Below, in pieces: positions 47,040 to 56,517 of a stretch of 64,000 nucleotides of DNA. The notes under the pieces were generated by a model. The model was given only the letters and a program-made list of their open reading frames with translations. It was not told the DNA's origin and searched no databases. Position 1 is the first letter of the stretch, and each line of letters opens with the position of its first letter. Position numbers and translations under genes: made by a program. The stretch comes from Microbacterium schleiferi (GTDB taxonomy: Bacteria; Actinomycetota; Actinomycetes; Actinomycetales; Microbacteriaceae), in NCBI RefSeq assembly GCF_015565955.1, contig NZ_CP064760.1, positions 2,232,001-2,296,000 on the forward strand, written 5' to 3'.

Positions 47040-47954
47040 TTAGCTCAGGCCATTTTCCTGGAGCCACTGCGACGCGATGTCTTCGGGAGACATCTCGTCG
47101 ACGAAGCTCTGAACGTTGAGGGCGACCAGACCCTGGGGGGTGAGGGCAGCGCTCACGGCGTTGATGACGTCGGCGATCTCGTCGGCGACATCCGCGTTCA
47201 CAACCGGAACAACGTTCGATGCGAGGAAGAGCCCCTCGGGGTCTTCCAGGACGACGAGATCGGATGTCTGGATCCGCGGGTCGGCCGTGTAGATATTGGC
47301 GAGGTTGATCGTGCCTGCCTCCAGGTCCTCGAACGTCGTGTCACCCGTTGCGGAGAACCCGACGTCGATGCCGTACACATCGGCGAGGCCCATCGGCCCG
47401 TAGGGACGTTCGGCCAGCTCCGGCGGGCCACCCAGCGTGAGGGGCTCGGTGACACCGGCCAGGTCTGCGATGGAAACAAGACCGAACTGGTCGGCGAATG
47501 CCGAGGTCACGGTGTAGGAGTCCTGATCGGTCGCACTGGACTGATCGAGCACGACGAGGCCCTCCGGAAGTGCATCCGGGAGCGCCGCGTAGACCTCATC
47601 GGAGGTGCGCGCCGTCGTTTCGGGGTCGAAGTACTGCAGGAGGTTTCCGGTGTACTCCGGGAACAGCGTCACCTCGCCGCTCTCGAGCGCCGGGATGTAG
47701 GCATCCCGCTGGCCGATGTTGAACTGACGCTCGACATCGAAACCGGCGTTCTCGAGCGCCTGGGCGTAGATCTCGGCGATGATCTCGTTGGAGTAGTACG
47801 CCTGCGAGCCGACGACAATCGTGTCGGACGTCATCTCGCCGCTGCCACTACCGTCGGTTGGTTCGTCGAGCGGGTTGCTCGACGCGCAGCCGGCCAACAG
47901 CAGCGCTGCGGCGCCGGTGAGCGCGGCGGCGCGGAGGGTGCGTGTGATGGTCAT
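47040..47954 (-). CDS. Glycine betaine/osmoprotectant ABC transporter substrate-binding lipoprotein
   Basis: This 304-residue lipoprotein has a signal peptide and lipobox (ALTGAAALLLAGCASS). The OpuC/ProX-type ligand-binding fold follows (IVVGSQAYYSNEIIAEIYAQ, SGEVTLFPEYTGNLLQYFD, NLANIYTADPRIQTSDLVVL). It would capture betaine, choline or related compatible solutes outside the membrane. It is the last gene of the four-gene operon that starts at 50292, which also encodes the ATPase and two permeases. Confidence 0.93.
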   Translation of the reverse strand: MTITRTLRAAALTGAAALLLAGCASSNPLDEPTDGSGSGEMTSDTIVVGSQAYYSNEIIAEIYAQALENAGFDVERQFNIGQRDAYIPALESGEVTLFPEYTGNLLQYFDPETTARTSDEVYAALPDALPEGLVVLDQSSATDQDSYTVTSAFADQFGLVSIADLAGVTEPLTLGGPPELAERPYGPMGLADVYGIDVGFSATGDTTFEDLEAGTINLANIYTADPRIQTSDLVVLEDPEGLFLASNVVPVVNADVADEIADVINAVSAALTPQGLVALNVQSFVDEMSPEDIASQWLQENGLS

Positions 47955-48008
47955 GGTGCCTCTTTCTCTTTCTGGTGGTGCGGGGTCTGTGGTTGTGGGG
48001 TGGTGCTC

Positions 48009-48770
48009 TCAGCTGGACGAACTGGACGCGAAAGTGTCTGGAATTCGCGGCGGAATCTTGTCGAACCGCGGTTCGGCGTCTGCCGGCGGGGCGCTGCGAG
48101 GCGCACCCCGCAGGCCACGAGGCACAGCAGCACGCTGCGCGAGCGCGAGCAGGCCGTCGAGCACCAGGGCGAGAGCTGCGACGAGCACGGCGCCCGCGAG
48201 GACCTGATCGAAACGGCCGAGAGGGATGCCCTGGATGATCGGCCATCCGAGACCACCGAGATTGACGTAGGCGGCGATCGTCACGGTAGCGACCACCTGC
48301 AGCGTGGCAGTCCGGAGACCTCCCATGAGGAGAGGAAGGCCGAGCGGAATCTCCACGCGCCACAGGACCTGCCAGCGCGTCATACCGACAGCGCGAGCTG
48401 CGTCGATCGTCGCCCGATCAATGGCCTGGATACCGGTGTAGGCGCCGGCGAGCAGCGATGGAATCGCCAGGAGCACGAAGGTGATGAGCGCCGCCTCGGG
48501 TCGACGTGTCACGCCGAGCACGAGCAGGAGCAGGATGAGAAGCCCGAAAGACGGAATAGCGCGCGCCGCGCCCGAGATCGCTACCGCGATCTCCCGGCCT
48601 TTTCCGGTGTGGCCGATCGCCCATCCGACCGGGACGGCGACGAGTGTCGCGATGCCCACCGCCGCAAACGTGAAGCCGATCTGCTGGAGGAAGAGGATCG
48701 GGAGGGCGTAGTTGCCCGTCCATTGCTCGGGCGCGATGATCCAGAGCCACGCATCGATGATGAGATTCAT
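48009..48770 (-). CDS. Osmoprotectant ABC transporter permease (second)
   Basis: This 253-residue permease has about six helices and the binding-protein-dependent transport EAA-type motif (IDAARAVGMTRWQVLWRVEIP, loop ending LPLLMGGLRTA), which docks with the ATPase. The C-terminal extension is rich in Pro, Ala and Ser. The ATG at 48770 overlaps the stop of the first permease (ATGA). The start 22 codons upstream lies within the other permease gene and adds a non-hydrophobic stretch, so I reject it. Confidence 0.92.
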   Translation of the reverse strand: MNLIIDAWLWIIAPEQWTGNYALPILFLQQIGFTFAAVGIATLVAVPVGWAIGHTGKGREIAVAISGAARAIPSFGLLILLLLVLGVTRRPEAALITFVLLAIPSLLAGAYTGIQAIDRATIDAARAVGMTRWQVLWRVEIPLGLPLLMGGLRTATLQVVATVTIAAYVNLGGLGWPIIQGIPLGRFDQVLAGAVLVAALALVLDGLLALAQRAAVPRGLRGAPRSAPPADAEPRFDKIPPRIPDTFASSSSS

Positions 48771-49453
48771 GCGCTTGCTCCCACCGACGTTGCGGGAGCC
48801 GCCGTGCGCGACCCGATTCGACTCCGGCGGTTCCACGGCATGAGCAGTCTTCCGGCGAGCACGAGGATGACGTCAATAACGAGAGCGAGGATGACGACGG
48901 CGACCACACCCGAAAGCACCTCGGGGATGATCCGCCGCTGCAGACCGTTCGTGAACAGATAGCCGAGGTTTGTTACTCCGACGAGGATTCCGACCGTGGC
49001 CAGCGAAATCGTGCTCACCGATGCCACGCGAAGCCCCGCCAGGATGACAGGTCCCGCGAGCGGGAACTCAACGCCGAAGAAACGCCGCGTACCCGAAAAC
49101 CCCATAGCCGTCGCAGCCCCCCGGACGCCCGTGTCGACGGAGTCGAGACCGTCCACCACCGATCGAACCATGATCGCGATCGCATAGAGGGTCAACGCGA
49201 TGATCAGGTTGGCATCGCTCAGCGCGCTGTAGCCGAACACTGTCGGCAGCAGGATGAGCAGGGCAAGCGAGGGGATCGTGTACAGCATCCCCGTGATCGT
49301 GATGACCCAGCCGCGCAGCAGTCCGAAGCGCCACGCGATGTAGCCGAGCGGAATCGACAGGACGAAGCCCAACACGATCGCGATGATGCACTGACGGAGG
49401 TGTTCCAGCGTCAGCTGCAGGATCAGGTCGAGGTTGTCGAGAATCCACGTCAT
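48767..49453 (-). CDS. Osmoprotectant ABC transporter permease (first)
   Basis: This 228-residue permease of the OpuCB/OpuCD type has about six helices (IIAIVLGFVLSIPLGYIAW, LYTIPSLALLILLPTVFGYS) and the cytoplasmic coupling loop GVRGAATAMGFSGTRRFFGV. With the second permease it forms the membrane channel. Its ATG overlaps the ATPase stop, and the second permease overlaps its own stop, so the operon is tightly coupled. Confidence 0.93.
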   Translation of the reverse strand: MTWILDNLDLILQLTLEHLRQCIIAIVLGFVLSIPLGYIAWRFGLLRGWVITITGMLYTIPSLALLILLPTVFGYSALSDANLIIALTLYAIAIMVRSVVDGLDSVDTGVRGAATAMGFSGTRRFFGVEFPLAGPVILAGLRVASVSTISLATVGILVGVTNLGYLFTNGLQRRIIPEVLSGVVAVVILALVIDVILVLAGRLLMPWNRRSRIGSRTAAPATSVGASA

Positions 49454-50292
49454 GGAGAATCGCCCCGCGTGTCGCTGCCCGCGTCATCCAGCATGCCCTG
49501 CGTTCTTCCGGTGCCGTCGACGACCGCGGTGCCCGTCGCTGTCTTCTTCAGGTGCAGCGCACGTTTCCCGTGGTCGGACCCGATGAAGGATGCGACGAAC
49601 TCGGACGCCGGATTCTCAAGGATCTCACTGGGCGTCCCGACCTGGGCGATGTGGGCACCCTTCTCGAGGATGACGACCTGATCTCCGAGGAGGAACGCCT
49701 CGTCGATGTCGTGCGTGACGAAGACGATCGTCTTGTCGACCTCATCTTGCAGGCGCAGCAGCTCCTGCTGCAGCTCCGCGCGCACGATGGGATCGACGGC
49801 TCCGAAGGGCTCGTCCATGAGCAGGATGTTCGGGTCTGCCGCAAGGCCGCGGGCCACACCGACCCGCTGCTGCTGGCCACCGGAGAGCTGACTCGGGTAG
49901 CGCTTGGCGAACGAACGGTCCAGGCCCACCGTGTCCATGAGCTCGAGGCCGCGCTCGCGGGCCTGCGCTCGAGAGACCCCCTGCAGCACGGGGACCGTCG
50001 CGATGTTGTCGATGACGGTGTAATGCGGCAGCAGGCCGGAGTTCTGCATGACGTAGCCGATGCCGCGGCGCAGCTTGACGGGGTCCTTGCCTGCGATGTC
50101 TTCGCCATCGATCGACACAACACCCGCCGACGGCTCGACCATGCGGTTGATCATGCGCAGCAGGGTCGTCTTGCCGCATCCGGATGACCCGACGAAGACC
50201 GTGGTCTTGTGCGCGGGCAAGGTCAGACTGAACCCGTCGACAGCGCGGGTTCCGTCGGGAAACTGCTTCGTGACGTCGTCGAAGATGATCAC
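49450..50292 (-). CDS. Osmoprotectant ABC transporter ATP-binding protein
   Basis: This 280-residue ATPase has Walker A VGSSGCGKTTLLRM, the signature LSGGQQQRVGVARGLA, Walker B ILLMDEPFGAVDP and the switch His in IVFVTHDIDEA. It lacks the CBS pair present in many betaine ATPases, so osmotic gating would need another element. It is the first gene of the betaine-type uptake operon. It begins only 12 bp after the DUF427 gene and could share its promoter. Confidence 0.94.
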   Translation of the reverse strand: MIIFDDVTKQFPDGTRAVDGFSLTLPAHKTTVFVGSSGCGKTTLLRMINRMVEPSAGVVSIDGEDIAGKDPVKLRRGIGYVMQNSGLLPHYTVIDNIATVPVLQGVSRAQARERGLELMDTVGLDRSFAKRYPSQLSGGQQQRVGVARGLAADPNILLMDEPFGAVDPIVRAELQQELLRLQDEVDKTIVFVTHDIDEAFLLGDQVVILEKGAHIAQVGTPSEILENPASEFVASFIGSDHGKRALHLKKTATGTAVVDGTGRTQGMLDDAGSDTRGDSP

Positions 50293-50304
50293 GGCGGCAC
50301 CGGG

Positions 50305-50607
50305 TCAGTCGATGACCGACACGTCCCTTCCGAAGGCGACATAGCCCGAGAAGTCCGCCCCGACGCGGTCGAACGCGCTCGGGTACGGCGTCGGGTACGC
50401 CCAGGCCCCGTCGGAGTGCGTCACCCCGTCGGCGACGACATGGTAGTACTGGCAGACGCCCTTCCACGGGCAGGTGTAGGGAGTCGGACTCTCGACCAGC
50501 GCTCCCTCGGCGATGCTGCTCGGAGGAAAGTACCAGTTGCCCTCGATCGAGAGGAGTTCATCGCGAGGCGCTTCCGCGATGACGACGTTGTCAATAACAG
50601 CCTTCAT
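50305..50607 (-). CDS. DUF427 domain-containing protein
   Basis: This 100-residue protein has the DUF427 landmarks ESPTPYTCPWKGVCQYYHV and PYPSAFDRVGADFSGYVAF. The family is a small beta-rich fold of unknown function, with a conserved Cys-Pro-Trp-Lys-Gly stretch that may bind a ligand or metal. The ATG at 50607 follows GGAG. It precedes the osmoprotectant operon on the same strand. Confidence 0.92.
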   Translation of the reverse strand: MKAVIDNVVIAEAPRDELLSIEGNWYFPPSSIAEGALVESPTPYTCPWKGVCQYYHVVADGVTHSDGAWAYPTPYPSAFDRVGADFSGYVAFGRDVSVID

Positions 50608-50728
50608 GGTTCTCCGTTCGTCGGGACGGCCGATTCGGCTTCGAATTACGCTACCGGAGGCCAGGGACACTGCGGGCGGTTGTAGCCGAAGCGGAATGCG
50701 CGCGGTAATATCCGCGACCGCTGCCGAT

Positions 50729-51703
50729 TCAGATCAGACGCGCACCCGGCACGGGTCCGTGCACGTGCAGCGCCGAGTATCCCGCCGCTGACAGCGTCAC
50801 CTGCAGTTCGAGGGCCGACTCGAGATCCGCGGCCAGGAAGGCAACCGTTGGACCCGACCCCGACACGATCCCGGCGAGCGCGCCTGCCCGGTCGCCGAGG
50901 TCGAGAACGTCGCTGAGCTCGGGTCGCAGTGACAGTGCAGCCTCCTGCAGGTCGTTGTGCAGGTGACCGGCCAGATCCTCGGCGTCACCGGCTCGGAGAG
51001 CATGCAGGACACCGGTCGCGACAACCGGGTCGGCATCGTCGTCGTGGGGTCCAGCGGTCGGGGCGAGCCGGATGGCGCCGGTCGACGGATGCCCGATCGC
51101 CGCCGACCGGGTGCGCAGTCGGTCGAGTTCGCGGTACACGGCCGGGGTCGACAGCCCGCCCTCGGCGAGCACGATGACCCACTCGAAGCGGCCGGTGGCA
51201 AGCGCGGGGCTCAGCCGATCTCCTCGCCCGAGGCCGACAGCGGTTCCGCCCATCAGGGCGAACGGGACGTCTGCGCCGAGCCGCGCAGCGAGGCGCTGCA
51301 ACTCCGCGGATCCCACCTCGGTACCCCAGAGCGCATCGCACGCGACGAGGACGGCAGCAGCATCCGCCGAGCCGCCGCCCATTCCGCCCGCGACCGGAAC
51401 GTGCTTGTCGATGGTGAGGTGCACCCCACCCTCGTACCCGGTGTGTTGAGCGAGAATACGGGCGGCCCGCAGCGCGAGGTTGCGATCATCAAGGGGGACG
51501 GCGGAGACATCCACCGATCCGATGACCTCGAGTCGGAAGTCATTCGCCGGCACAGCCCAGACGTCTTCGAACAGCGACACCGCCTGGTAGGCCGACGCGA
51601 CAGCGTGGTAGCCGTCATCGAGCAGCGGGCCGACTTCGAAGTAGACGTTGAGTTTACCCGGTGCCCGCACCCGGACCGCGTCGGAGCGAAGCGGTGCCGT
51701 CAC
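50729..51703 (-). CDS. ispE: 4-diphosphocytidyl-2-C-methyl-D-erythritol kinase
   Basis: This 324-residue GHMP kinase phosphorylates CDP-ME in the MEP pathway for isoprenoids. The N-terminal [16 protein letters not shown] carries the catalytic Lys, the ATP motif is [20 protein letters not shown], and the C-terminal motif is [14 protein letters not shown]. The GTG start overlaps the aldo/keto reductase stop by 4 bp. In many actinobacteria ispE follows rsmA directly; here an aldo/keto reductase gene lies between them. Confidence 0.95.
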   Translation of the reverse strand: MTAPLRSDAVRVRAPGKLNVYFEVGPLLDDGYHAVASAYQAVSLFEDVWAVPANDFRLEVIGSVDVSAVPLDDRNLALRAARILAQHTGYEGGVHLTIDKHVPVAGGMGGGSADAAAVLVACDALWGTEVGSAELQRLAARLGADVPFALMGGTAVGLGRGDRLSPALATGRFEWVIVLAEGGLSTPAVYRELDRLRTRSAAIGHPSTGAIRLAPTAGPHDDDADPVVATGVLHALRAGDAEDLAGHLHNDLQEAALSLRPELSDVLDLGDRAGALAGIVSGSGPTVAFLAADLESALELQVTLSAAGYSALHVHGPVPGARLI

Positions 51704-52779
51704 GATGCCGCGGAATCCGCCCAGATCGGGCCAGACGGTGAGAGATCCACGCCGTCGGTGAGAGCGTCGATCTGCTCCAGCTCCTCGGTGTCGAAGGCCG
51801 GGCCCGCGACCGCGGCGAGGTTCTCGTCGAGCTGAGACGGACGCGACGCACCGATGAGCGCCGAGGTGACGACCGAGTCACGCAGCACCCACTGGATCGC
51901 CATCTGCGCAAGACTCTGGCCCCGCTGCCGCGCGATCTCATTGAGGCTTCCCAAGAGCGAGCTGCCGCGCTCTGACACACGATCCGCGGGGACGGAGTTG
52001 CGGTTCTGCGCGCGGTCGGCGGCCGCGCCGCCGAGGTACTTGTCGGTGAGGAGGCCCTGCGCGAGAGGCGTGAAGGCGATCGCGCCCAATCCTTCTTGAC
52101 GCAGGACGCCGGTCAAGCCGTCCTCGACCCAGCGGTTGAGCATCGAGTACGACGGCTGGTGGATGACCAGTGGCGTCCCGAGGCTGCGAGCTACCGCGAC
52201 GGCGATGGCGGTCTGCTCGGCCGAGTACGACGAGATTCCGACGTAGAGGGCCTTTCCTTGACGGACGAGCGTGTCGAGCGCTGCGATCGTTTCCTCGACG
52301 GGGGTCACCGGATCCATGCGGTGCGAGTAGAAGATGTCGACGTAGTCGAGTCCCATGCGCTGCAGCGACTGTTCGGCGCTCGCGAGGATGTATTTGCGGG
52401 ATCCATAGTCACCGTAGGGCCCCGGCCACATGTCGTATCCGGCCTTCGACGAGATGATCAGCTCATCGCGGTAGCGCGCGAAGTCCTCGCGCATCATGCG
52501 GCCGAAGTTCGTCTCAGCAGACCCGTACGGCGGGCCGTAGTTGTTCGCCAGGTCGAAGTGGGTGATTCCCGAATCGAACGCGTGCCGCAGCAGCGCCCGC
52601 TGATTGTCGAATGGGATGTTGTCACCGAAGTTCCACCACAGCCCGAGCGAGATCGGCGGGAGGTAGAGACCCGAGGTACCCACCTGCCGATAGCCGGTGG
52701 TTGAGTAGCGGTCCTCGGATGCCGAGTAGGGGCGGTGAAGGTCGTTTCGGCTGCGCGAGAATCGCTGCTCTTCGGTCAT
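51700..52779 (-). CDS. Aldo/keto reductase (glyceraldehyde-3-phosphate reductase/YghZ-like)
   Basis: This 359-residue NADPH-dependent reductase has the AKR catalytic residues in [15 protein letters not shown] (Asp, Tyr), a Lys in [14 protein letters not shown], and a His in [12 protein letters not shown]. The residues [15 protein letters not shown] contact the cofactor. Its pattern of [11 protein letters not shown] and [20 protein letters not shown] matches the YghZ/AKR14-type enzymes that reduce L-glyceraldehyde 3-phosphate or methylglyoxal. It lies between rsmA and ispE and overlaps ispE by 4 bp, so it may be co-expressed with isoprenoid synthesis. Confidence 0.92.
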   Translation of the reverse strand: MTEEQRFSRSRNDLHRPYSASEDRYSTTGYRQVGTSGLYLPPISLGLWWNFGDNIPFDNQRALLRHAFDSGITHFDLANNYGPPYGSAETNFGRMMREDFARYRDELIISSKAGYDMWPGPYGDYGSRKYILASAEQSLQRMGLDYVDIFYSHRMDPVTPVEETIAALDTLVRQGKALYVGISSYSAEQTAIAVAVARSLGTPLVIHQPSYSMLNRWVEDGLTGVLRQEGLGAIAFTPLAQGLLTDKYLGGAAADRAQNRNSVPADRVSERGSSLLGSLNEIARQRGQSLAQMAIQWVLRDSVVTSALIGASRPSQLDENLAAVAGPAFDTEELEQIDALTDGVDLSPSGPIWADSAAS

Positions 52780-52788
52780 GCTTCGAGG

Positions 52789-53643
52789 CTAGCGCGGCGC
52801 CGGGGAGGTTGCTCTCGCGATGCCCAGGAACTGCGTAGCCGTCAGCTCCTCGCCGCGAGCGGTCGGCGCGATTCCGGCACGTTCGAGCACGGCGGATGCC
52901 TCAGCCGCCGTGCCGCCGAGAACGCCGGCAAGCGCCTGACGCAGCATCTTGCGGCGCTGCTGGAACGCGGCGTCGATGATGCGGAAGGTCAGCATCCGTT
53001 CGTCTTCTGAGCCCAGCGGCTCGGCGCGTTCGAAGCCGACGAGCACGCTGTCGACGTTGGGCACGGGCCAGAAGACCTGCCGTGAGACCGTCCCGGCAAG
53101 CCGCCACGTCCCCCACCACGCCGCTTTGGCACTCGGCGCCCCGTACACCTTCGACCCCGGCGCGGCGGCAAGCCTCTCCCCTACTTCGGCCTGAACCATC
53201 ACAACGCCGCGTGCGATGGAGCGGAAGGTCTCGAGGAAGTGCAGCAGCACCGGCACCGACACGTTGTACGGCAGGTTTGCCACGAGCACGGCGGGGTCTC
53301 CGGGCAGTTCGGTGACCCGCAGGGCATCCTGATCGAGGACCCGCAGCGCGCCGTCCGGCACGCCGTGCGCGGCCGCCGTTGCGGGCAGACGCTCGGCGAG
53401 GCGATGGTCGATCTCGACGGCGGTGACCTCGGCGCCGGTCTCGAGAATCGCGAGCGTCAGAGAGCCGAGACCGGGACCGACCTCGACGACGTGCTCGCCC
53501 TCCCGTACCCGGGCGAGGTGGACGATCTTGCGGACCGTGTTGGCGTCGACGACGAAGTTCTGTCCGAGTTTCTTCGTCGGGGTCATGTCGAGGTCTGCGG
53601 CAAGCGCCCGCACTTCCGCGGCGCCCAGGAGGGAGACGGGCAT
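52789..53643 (-). CDS. rsmA: 16S rRNA (adenine(1518)-N(6)/adenine(1519)-N(6))-dimethyltransferase
   Basis: This 284-residue enzyme (KsgA) dimethylates two adenines of helix 45 in 16S rRNA. It shows the N-terminal KKLGQNFVVDANTVRKIV, the SAM motif VVEVGPGLGSLTLAI, the catalytic NLPYNVSVPVLLHFL, and the FWPVPNVDSVLVGFE segment. The ATG at 53643 begins MPVSLLGAAEV. Longer readings run into the divergent transporter's promoter region and are rejected. The downstream neighbours are the aldo/keto reductase and ispE. Confidence 0.95.
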   Translation of the reverse strand: MPVSLLGAAEVRALAADLDMTPTKKLGQNFVVDANTVRKIVHLARVREGEHVVEVGPGLGSLTLAILETGAEVTAVEIDHRLAERLPATAAAHGVPDGALRVLDQDALRVTELPGDPAVLVANLPYNVSVPVLLHFLETFRSIARGVVMVQAEVGERLAAAPGSKVYGAPSAKAAWWGTWRLAGTVSRQVFWPVPNVDSVLVGFERAEPLGSEDERMLTFRIIDAAFQQRRKMLRQALAGVLGGTAAEASAVLERAGIAPTARGEELTATQFLGIARATSPAPR

Positions 53644-53715
53644 GCGTTCACTGTAGTTCGCCGGCGACGACGCGAGGCGACAGGTTCTCCCGCCCAAGGC
53701 TCTCCCGGGAGTACG

Positions 53716-55179
53716 GTGAGTCGCGTGACATCCTCATCTGACGCGCTCCCCACGGGGACGTTCTCTCTCAACAGTCCCTATGGTCGCCGGGCTATCGGCC
53801 TGTCCATCGCCGCTGCTGTCGGTGGATTCCTGTTCGGCTTCGATTCCTCGGTCGTCAATGGCGCGGTCGAGTCCATCCAGTCCGACTTCGCTCTCAACGA
53901 TTTCGTGACCGGGTTCATCGTCGCCGTCGCCCTGTTGGGCTGCGCGGTCGGCGCCCTGACCGCCGGCAACCTCGCCGACAGGTGGGGGCGCCTGCGGGTG
54001 ATGTTCCTCGGCGCCGTGATGTTCTTCATCAGCGCGATCGGTACCGGCCTCGCCTTCTCGGTGTGGGATCTGGGTCTGTGGCGCGTCGTCGGCGGTATCG
54101 GCATCGGCATCGCGTCCGTCGTCGCGCCCGCCTACATCGCCGAGGTCGCCCCTCGACAGATCCGCGGTGGCCTCGCGTCGCTGCAGCAGCTGGCGATCAC
54201 GATCGGTATCTTCGCGGCGCTGCTCTCCGACGCCATGCTCGAGGGCATCGCGGGAGGCGCCGACAACGTCCTCTGGCTCGGTCTCGAGGCCTGGCGCTGG
54301 ATGTTCCTGGTCGCTGTGATCCCCGCCGCCGTGTACGGCATCCTCTCGTTCACGGTGCCCGAGTCACCCCGCTACCTGATCAGCAAGGGCCGCAACGACG
54401 AGGCTCGGGCGATCTTCGCGAGACTCGTCCCGGCCGTCGACCTTGACAAGACGATGAACGATCTCATCACGGCGATCGAGACCGACAAGAAGAACGCGGG
54501 AGTCTCCATCCGCGGAAAGGCCCTGGGGCTGCAGCCGATCGTCTGGATCGGCATCATCCTGTCGGTGTTCCAACAGTTCGTCGGCATCAACGTGATCTTC
54601 TACTACTCGACGAGCCTGTGGAACTCGGTCGGCATGACCAACGCGCCCCTCATCAGCGTCTTCACGAGCGTCACGAACGTGCTGGTCACCCTGATCGCGA
54701 TCTTCCTCGTCGACCGGGTCGGCCGAAAGCCGATCCTGTTGACGGGGTCCGTGCTCATGACCGTGTCGCTCGGCACGATGGCACTCGCGTTCACGTTCTC
54801 CGAGACGGTCAACGGCGAGGTCACGCTCCCCGGTGCGTGGGGTCCGCTCGCGCTCGTGGCCGCAAACCTGTTCGTGGTCGGCTTCGGCGCCTCGTGGGGG
54901 CCGCTCGTGTGGGTGCTGCTGGGCGAGATCTTCCCGAGCCGCATCCGCGGCAAGGCGCTCGGTGTCGCAGCCGGTGCGCAGTGGATCGCGAACTTCCTCA
55001 TCACGATGAGCTTCCCCGTGATGTCGAGCTGGTCGCTGCCGCTCACCTACGGCATGTACGCGACCTTCGCCGCCCTCTCGTTCTTCTTTGTGTGGCTGCG
55101 CATCCCCGAGACCAAGGGGATGGAGCTCGAGCAGACCGAGACCCTCTTCACGCGGCCCAAGGCAAAGGCCAAGGCCTAG
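53716..55179 (+). CDS. Sugar porter family MFS transporter
   Basis: This 487-residue 12-TM transporter has sugar-porter signatures: GGFLFGFDSSVVNGAVES in helix 1, RWGRLR in loop 2-3, the PESPRYL motif after helix 6, QQFVGINVIFYYS in helix 7, DRVGRK in loop 8-9, and PETKG at the end. It resembles XylE/GlcP-type H+/sugar symporters; the substrate is not certain. The GTG at 53716 follows GGGAG; a second GTG at 53725 is possible. It ends 6 bp from the convergent hemL. Confidence 0.93.
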   Translation: MSRVTSSSDALPTGTFSLNSPYGRRAIGLSIAAAVGGFLFGFDSSVVNGAVESIQSDFALNDFVTGFIVAVALLGCAVGALTAGNLADRWGRLRVMFLGAVMFFISAIGTGLAFSVWDLGLWRVVGGIGIGIASVVAPAYIAEVAPRQIRGGLASLQQLAITIGIFAALLSDAMLEGIAGGADNVLWLGLEAWRWMFLVAVIPAAVYGILSFTVPESPRYLISKGRNDEARAIFARLVPAVDLDKTMNDLITAIETDKKNAGVSIRGKALGLQPIVWIGIILSVFQQFVGINVIFYYSTSLWNSVGMTNAPLISVFTSVTNVLVTLIAIFLVDRVGRKPILLTGSVLMTVSLGTMALAFTFSETVNGEVTLPGAWGPLALVAANLFVVGFGASWGPLVWVLLGEIFPSRIRGKALGVAAGAQWIANFLITMSFPVMSSWSLPLTYGMYATFAALSFFFVWLRIPETKGMELEQTETLFTRPKAKAKA

Positions 55180-55185
55180 GTACCG

Positions 55186-56517
55186 TCAGGCGCGGGCTGC
55201 TGCGGCGGCCCGCGCTGCGGCGGGTAGGGCATCGAGGATGCGGTTCAGTGCCGCGTCATCGTGAGCTGCAGTGAGGAACCAGGCCTCGAACGCGGACGGC
55301 GGGAGAGAGACTCCCGCGTCGAGCATGGCGTGGAAGAAGGCCCGGTAGCGGAAGGATTCCTGTCGCACGGCGGTCTCATAGTTCTCGACGCCATCGGCCA
55401 CCGGCTCGCCCCAGAACACACTGAACAGGTTCCCCGCGTGCTGGATGGCGTGCGGCACGCTTTCCCGGGTCAGCGCGTCGGCGACCGCGGTCGACAACTG
55501 CGCGGAGGCGGCGTCGAGCCGGGCGTAGACGTCGGCATCCGCGTGGCGCATCGTCTCAAGGCCGGCCGCGACCGCGACGGGGTTTCCCGAGAGCGTCCCG
55601 GCCTGATAGACGGGTCCGAGCGGTGCAAGCATGTCCATGACCTCGGCGCGACCGGACACGGCGGCGACGGGCAGTCCCCCGCCGACGACCTTTCCGAACG
55701 TGAACAGGTCGGGGGTGTACTGCTCGCCCACGGCGTCCTGGAGGCCCCAGAATCCGGCGGGGCCCACCCGGAAGCCCGTGAGCACCTCGTCGAGGATGAG
55801 CAGGGCGCCGTGCTCGTGGCAGGTGCGCGCCAGGAGCGCGTTGAAGCCTGGCTGCGGCGGCACGACGCCCATGTTGGCGGCCGCCGCCTCGGTGATGACG
55901 GCGGCGATGCGATCCGGATGCTGCGCGAACACTGCGGCGAGCGCCTCCGGGTCGTTGTAGGGGATGACGACGGTCTGCGCGGCAATCGCCTCGGGAACGC
56001 CCGCGGAGCCCGGAAGGGCGAGCGTGGCCAGGCCCGAACCGGCCTGCGCGAGGAGGCCGTCGGAGTGGCCGTGATAGTGGCCCGAGAACTTCACGACGAG
56101 GTCGCGGCGGGTGTATCCGCGGGCAAGGCGCACGGCGGTCATGGTCGCCTCGGTGCCGGTGGATACCAGACGCACGCGCTCGACGGCGGAGACACGGCCC
56201 GCGATGTGCTCGGCCAGCTCCGTCTCAGCCGGTGTGCTCGCTCCGAACGAGAGCCCTCGGGCGGCGGCAGCGGTGACGGCCTCGATCACGGCCGGATGGG
56301 CGTGGCCGAGGATCGCCGGGCCCCAGCTGGCGACGAGGTCCACGTACTCGCGGCCATCGGCATCCGTCACGTACGGCCCGCGGGCCGACACGAAGAACCG
56401 GGGCGTGCCGCCGACCGAGCCGAACGCGCGCACGGGCGAGTTGACGCCGCCCGGCATCGCGGCGCGGGCGCGGTCGAAGAGAGCGTCGTTGCCGGTGAGG
56501 GTGGATGCGTCGGTCAT
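55186..56517 (-). CDS. hemL: Glutamate-1-semialdehyde 2,1-aminomutase
   Basis: This 443-residue PLP enzyme converts glutamate-1-semialdehyde to 5-aminolevulinate. The PLP lysine is in [18 protein letters not shown]. Other family motifs are [33 protein letters not shown] and [12 protein letters not shown]. It is the last gene of the haem operon, and its start overlaps the hemB stop by 4 bp. The tail is Ala-rich. Confidence 0.97.
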   Translation of the reverse strand: MTDASTLTGNDALFDRARAAMPGGVNSPVRAFGSVGGTPRFFVSARGPYVTDADGREYVDLVASWGPAILGHAHPAVIEAVTAAAARGLSFGASTPAETELAEHIAGRVSAVERVRLVSTGTEATMTAVRLARGYTRRDLVVKFSGHYHGHSDGLLAQAGSGLATLALPGSAGVPEAIAAQTVVIPYNDPEALAAVFAQHPDRIAAVITEAAAANMGVVPPQPGFNALLARTCHEHGALLILDEVLTGFRVGPAGFWGLQDAVGEQYTPDLFTFGKVVGGGLPVAAVSGRAEVMDMLAPLGPVYQAGTLSGNPVAVAAGLETMRHADADVYARLDAASAQLSTAVADALTRESVPHAIQHAGNLFSVFWGEPVADGVENYETAVRQESFRYRAFFHAMLDAGVSLPPSAFEAWFLTAAHDDAALNRILDALPAAARAAAAARA

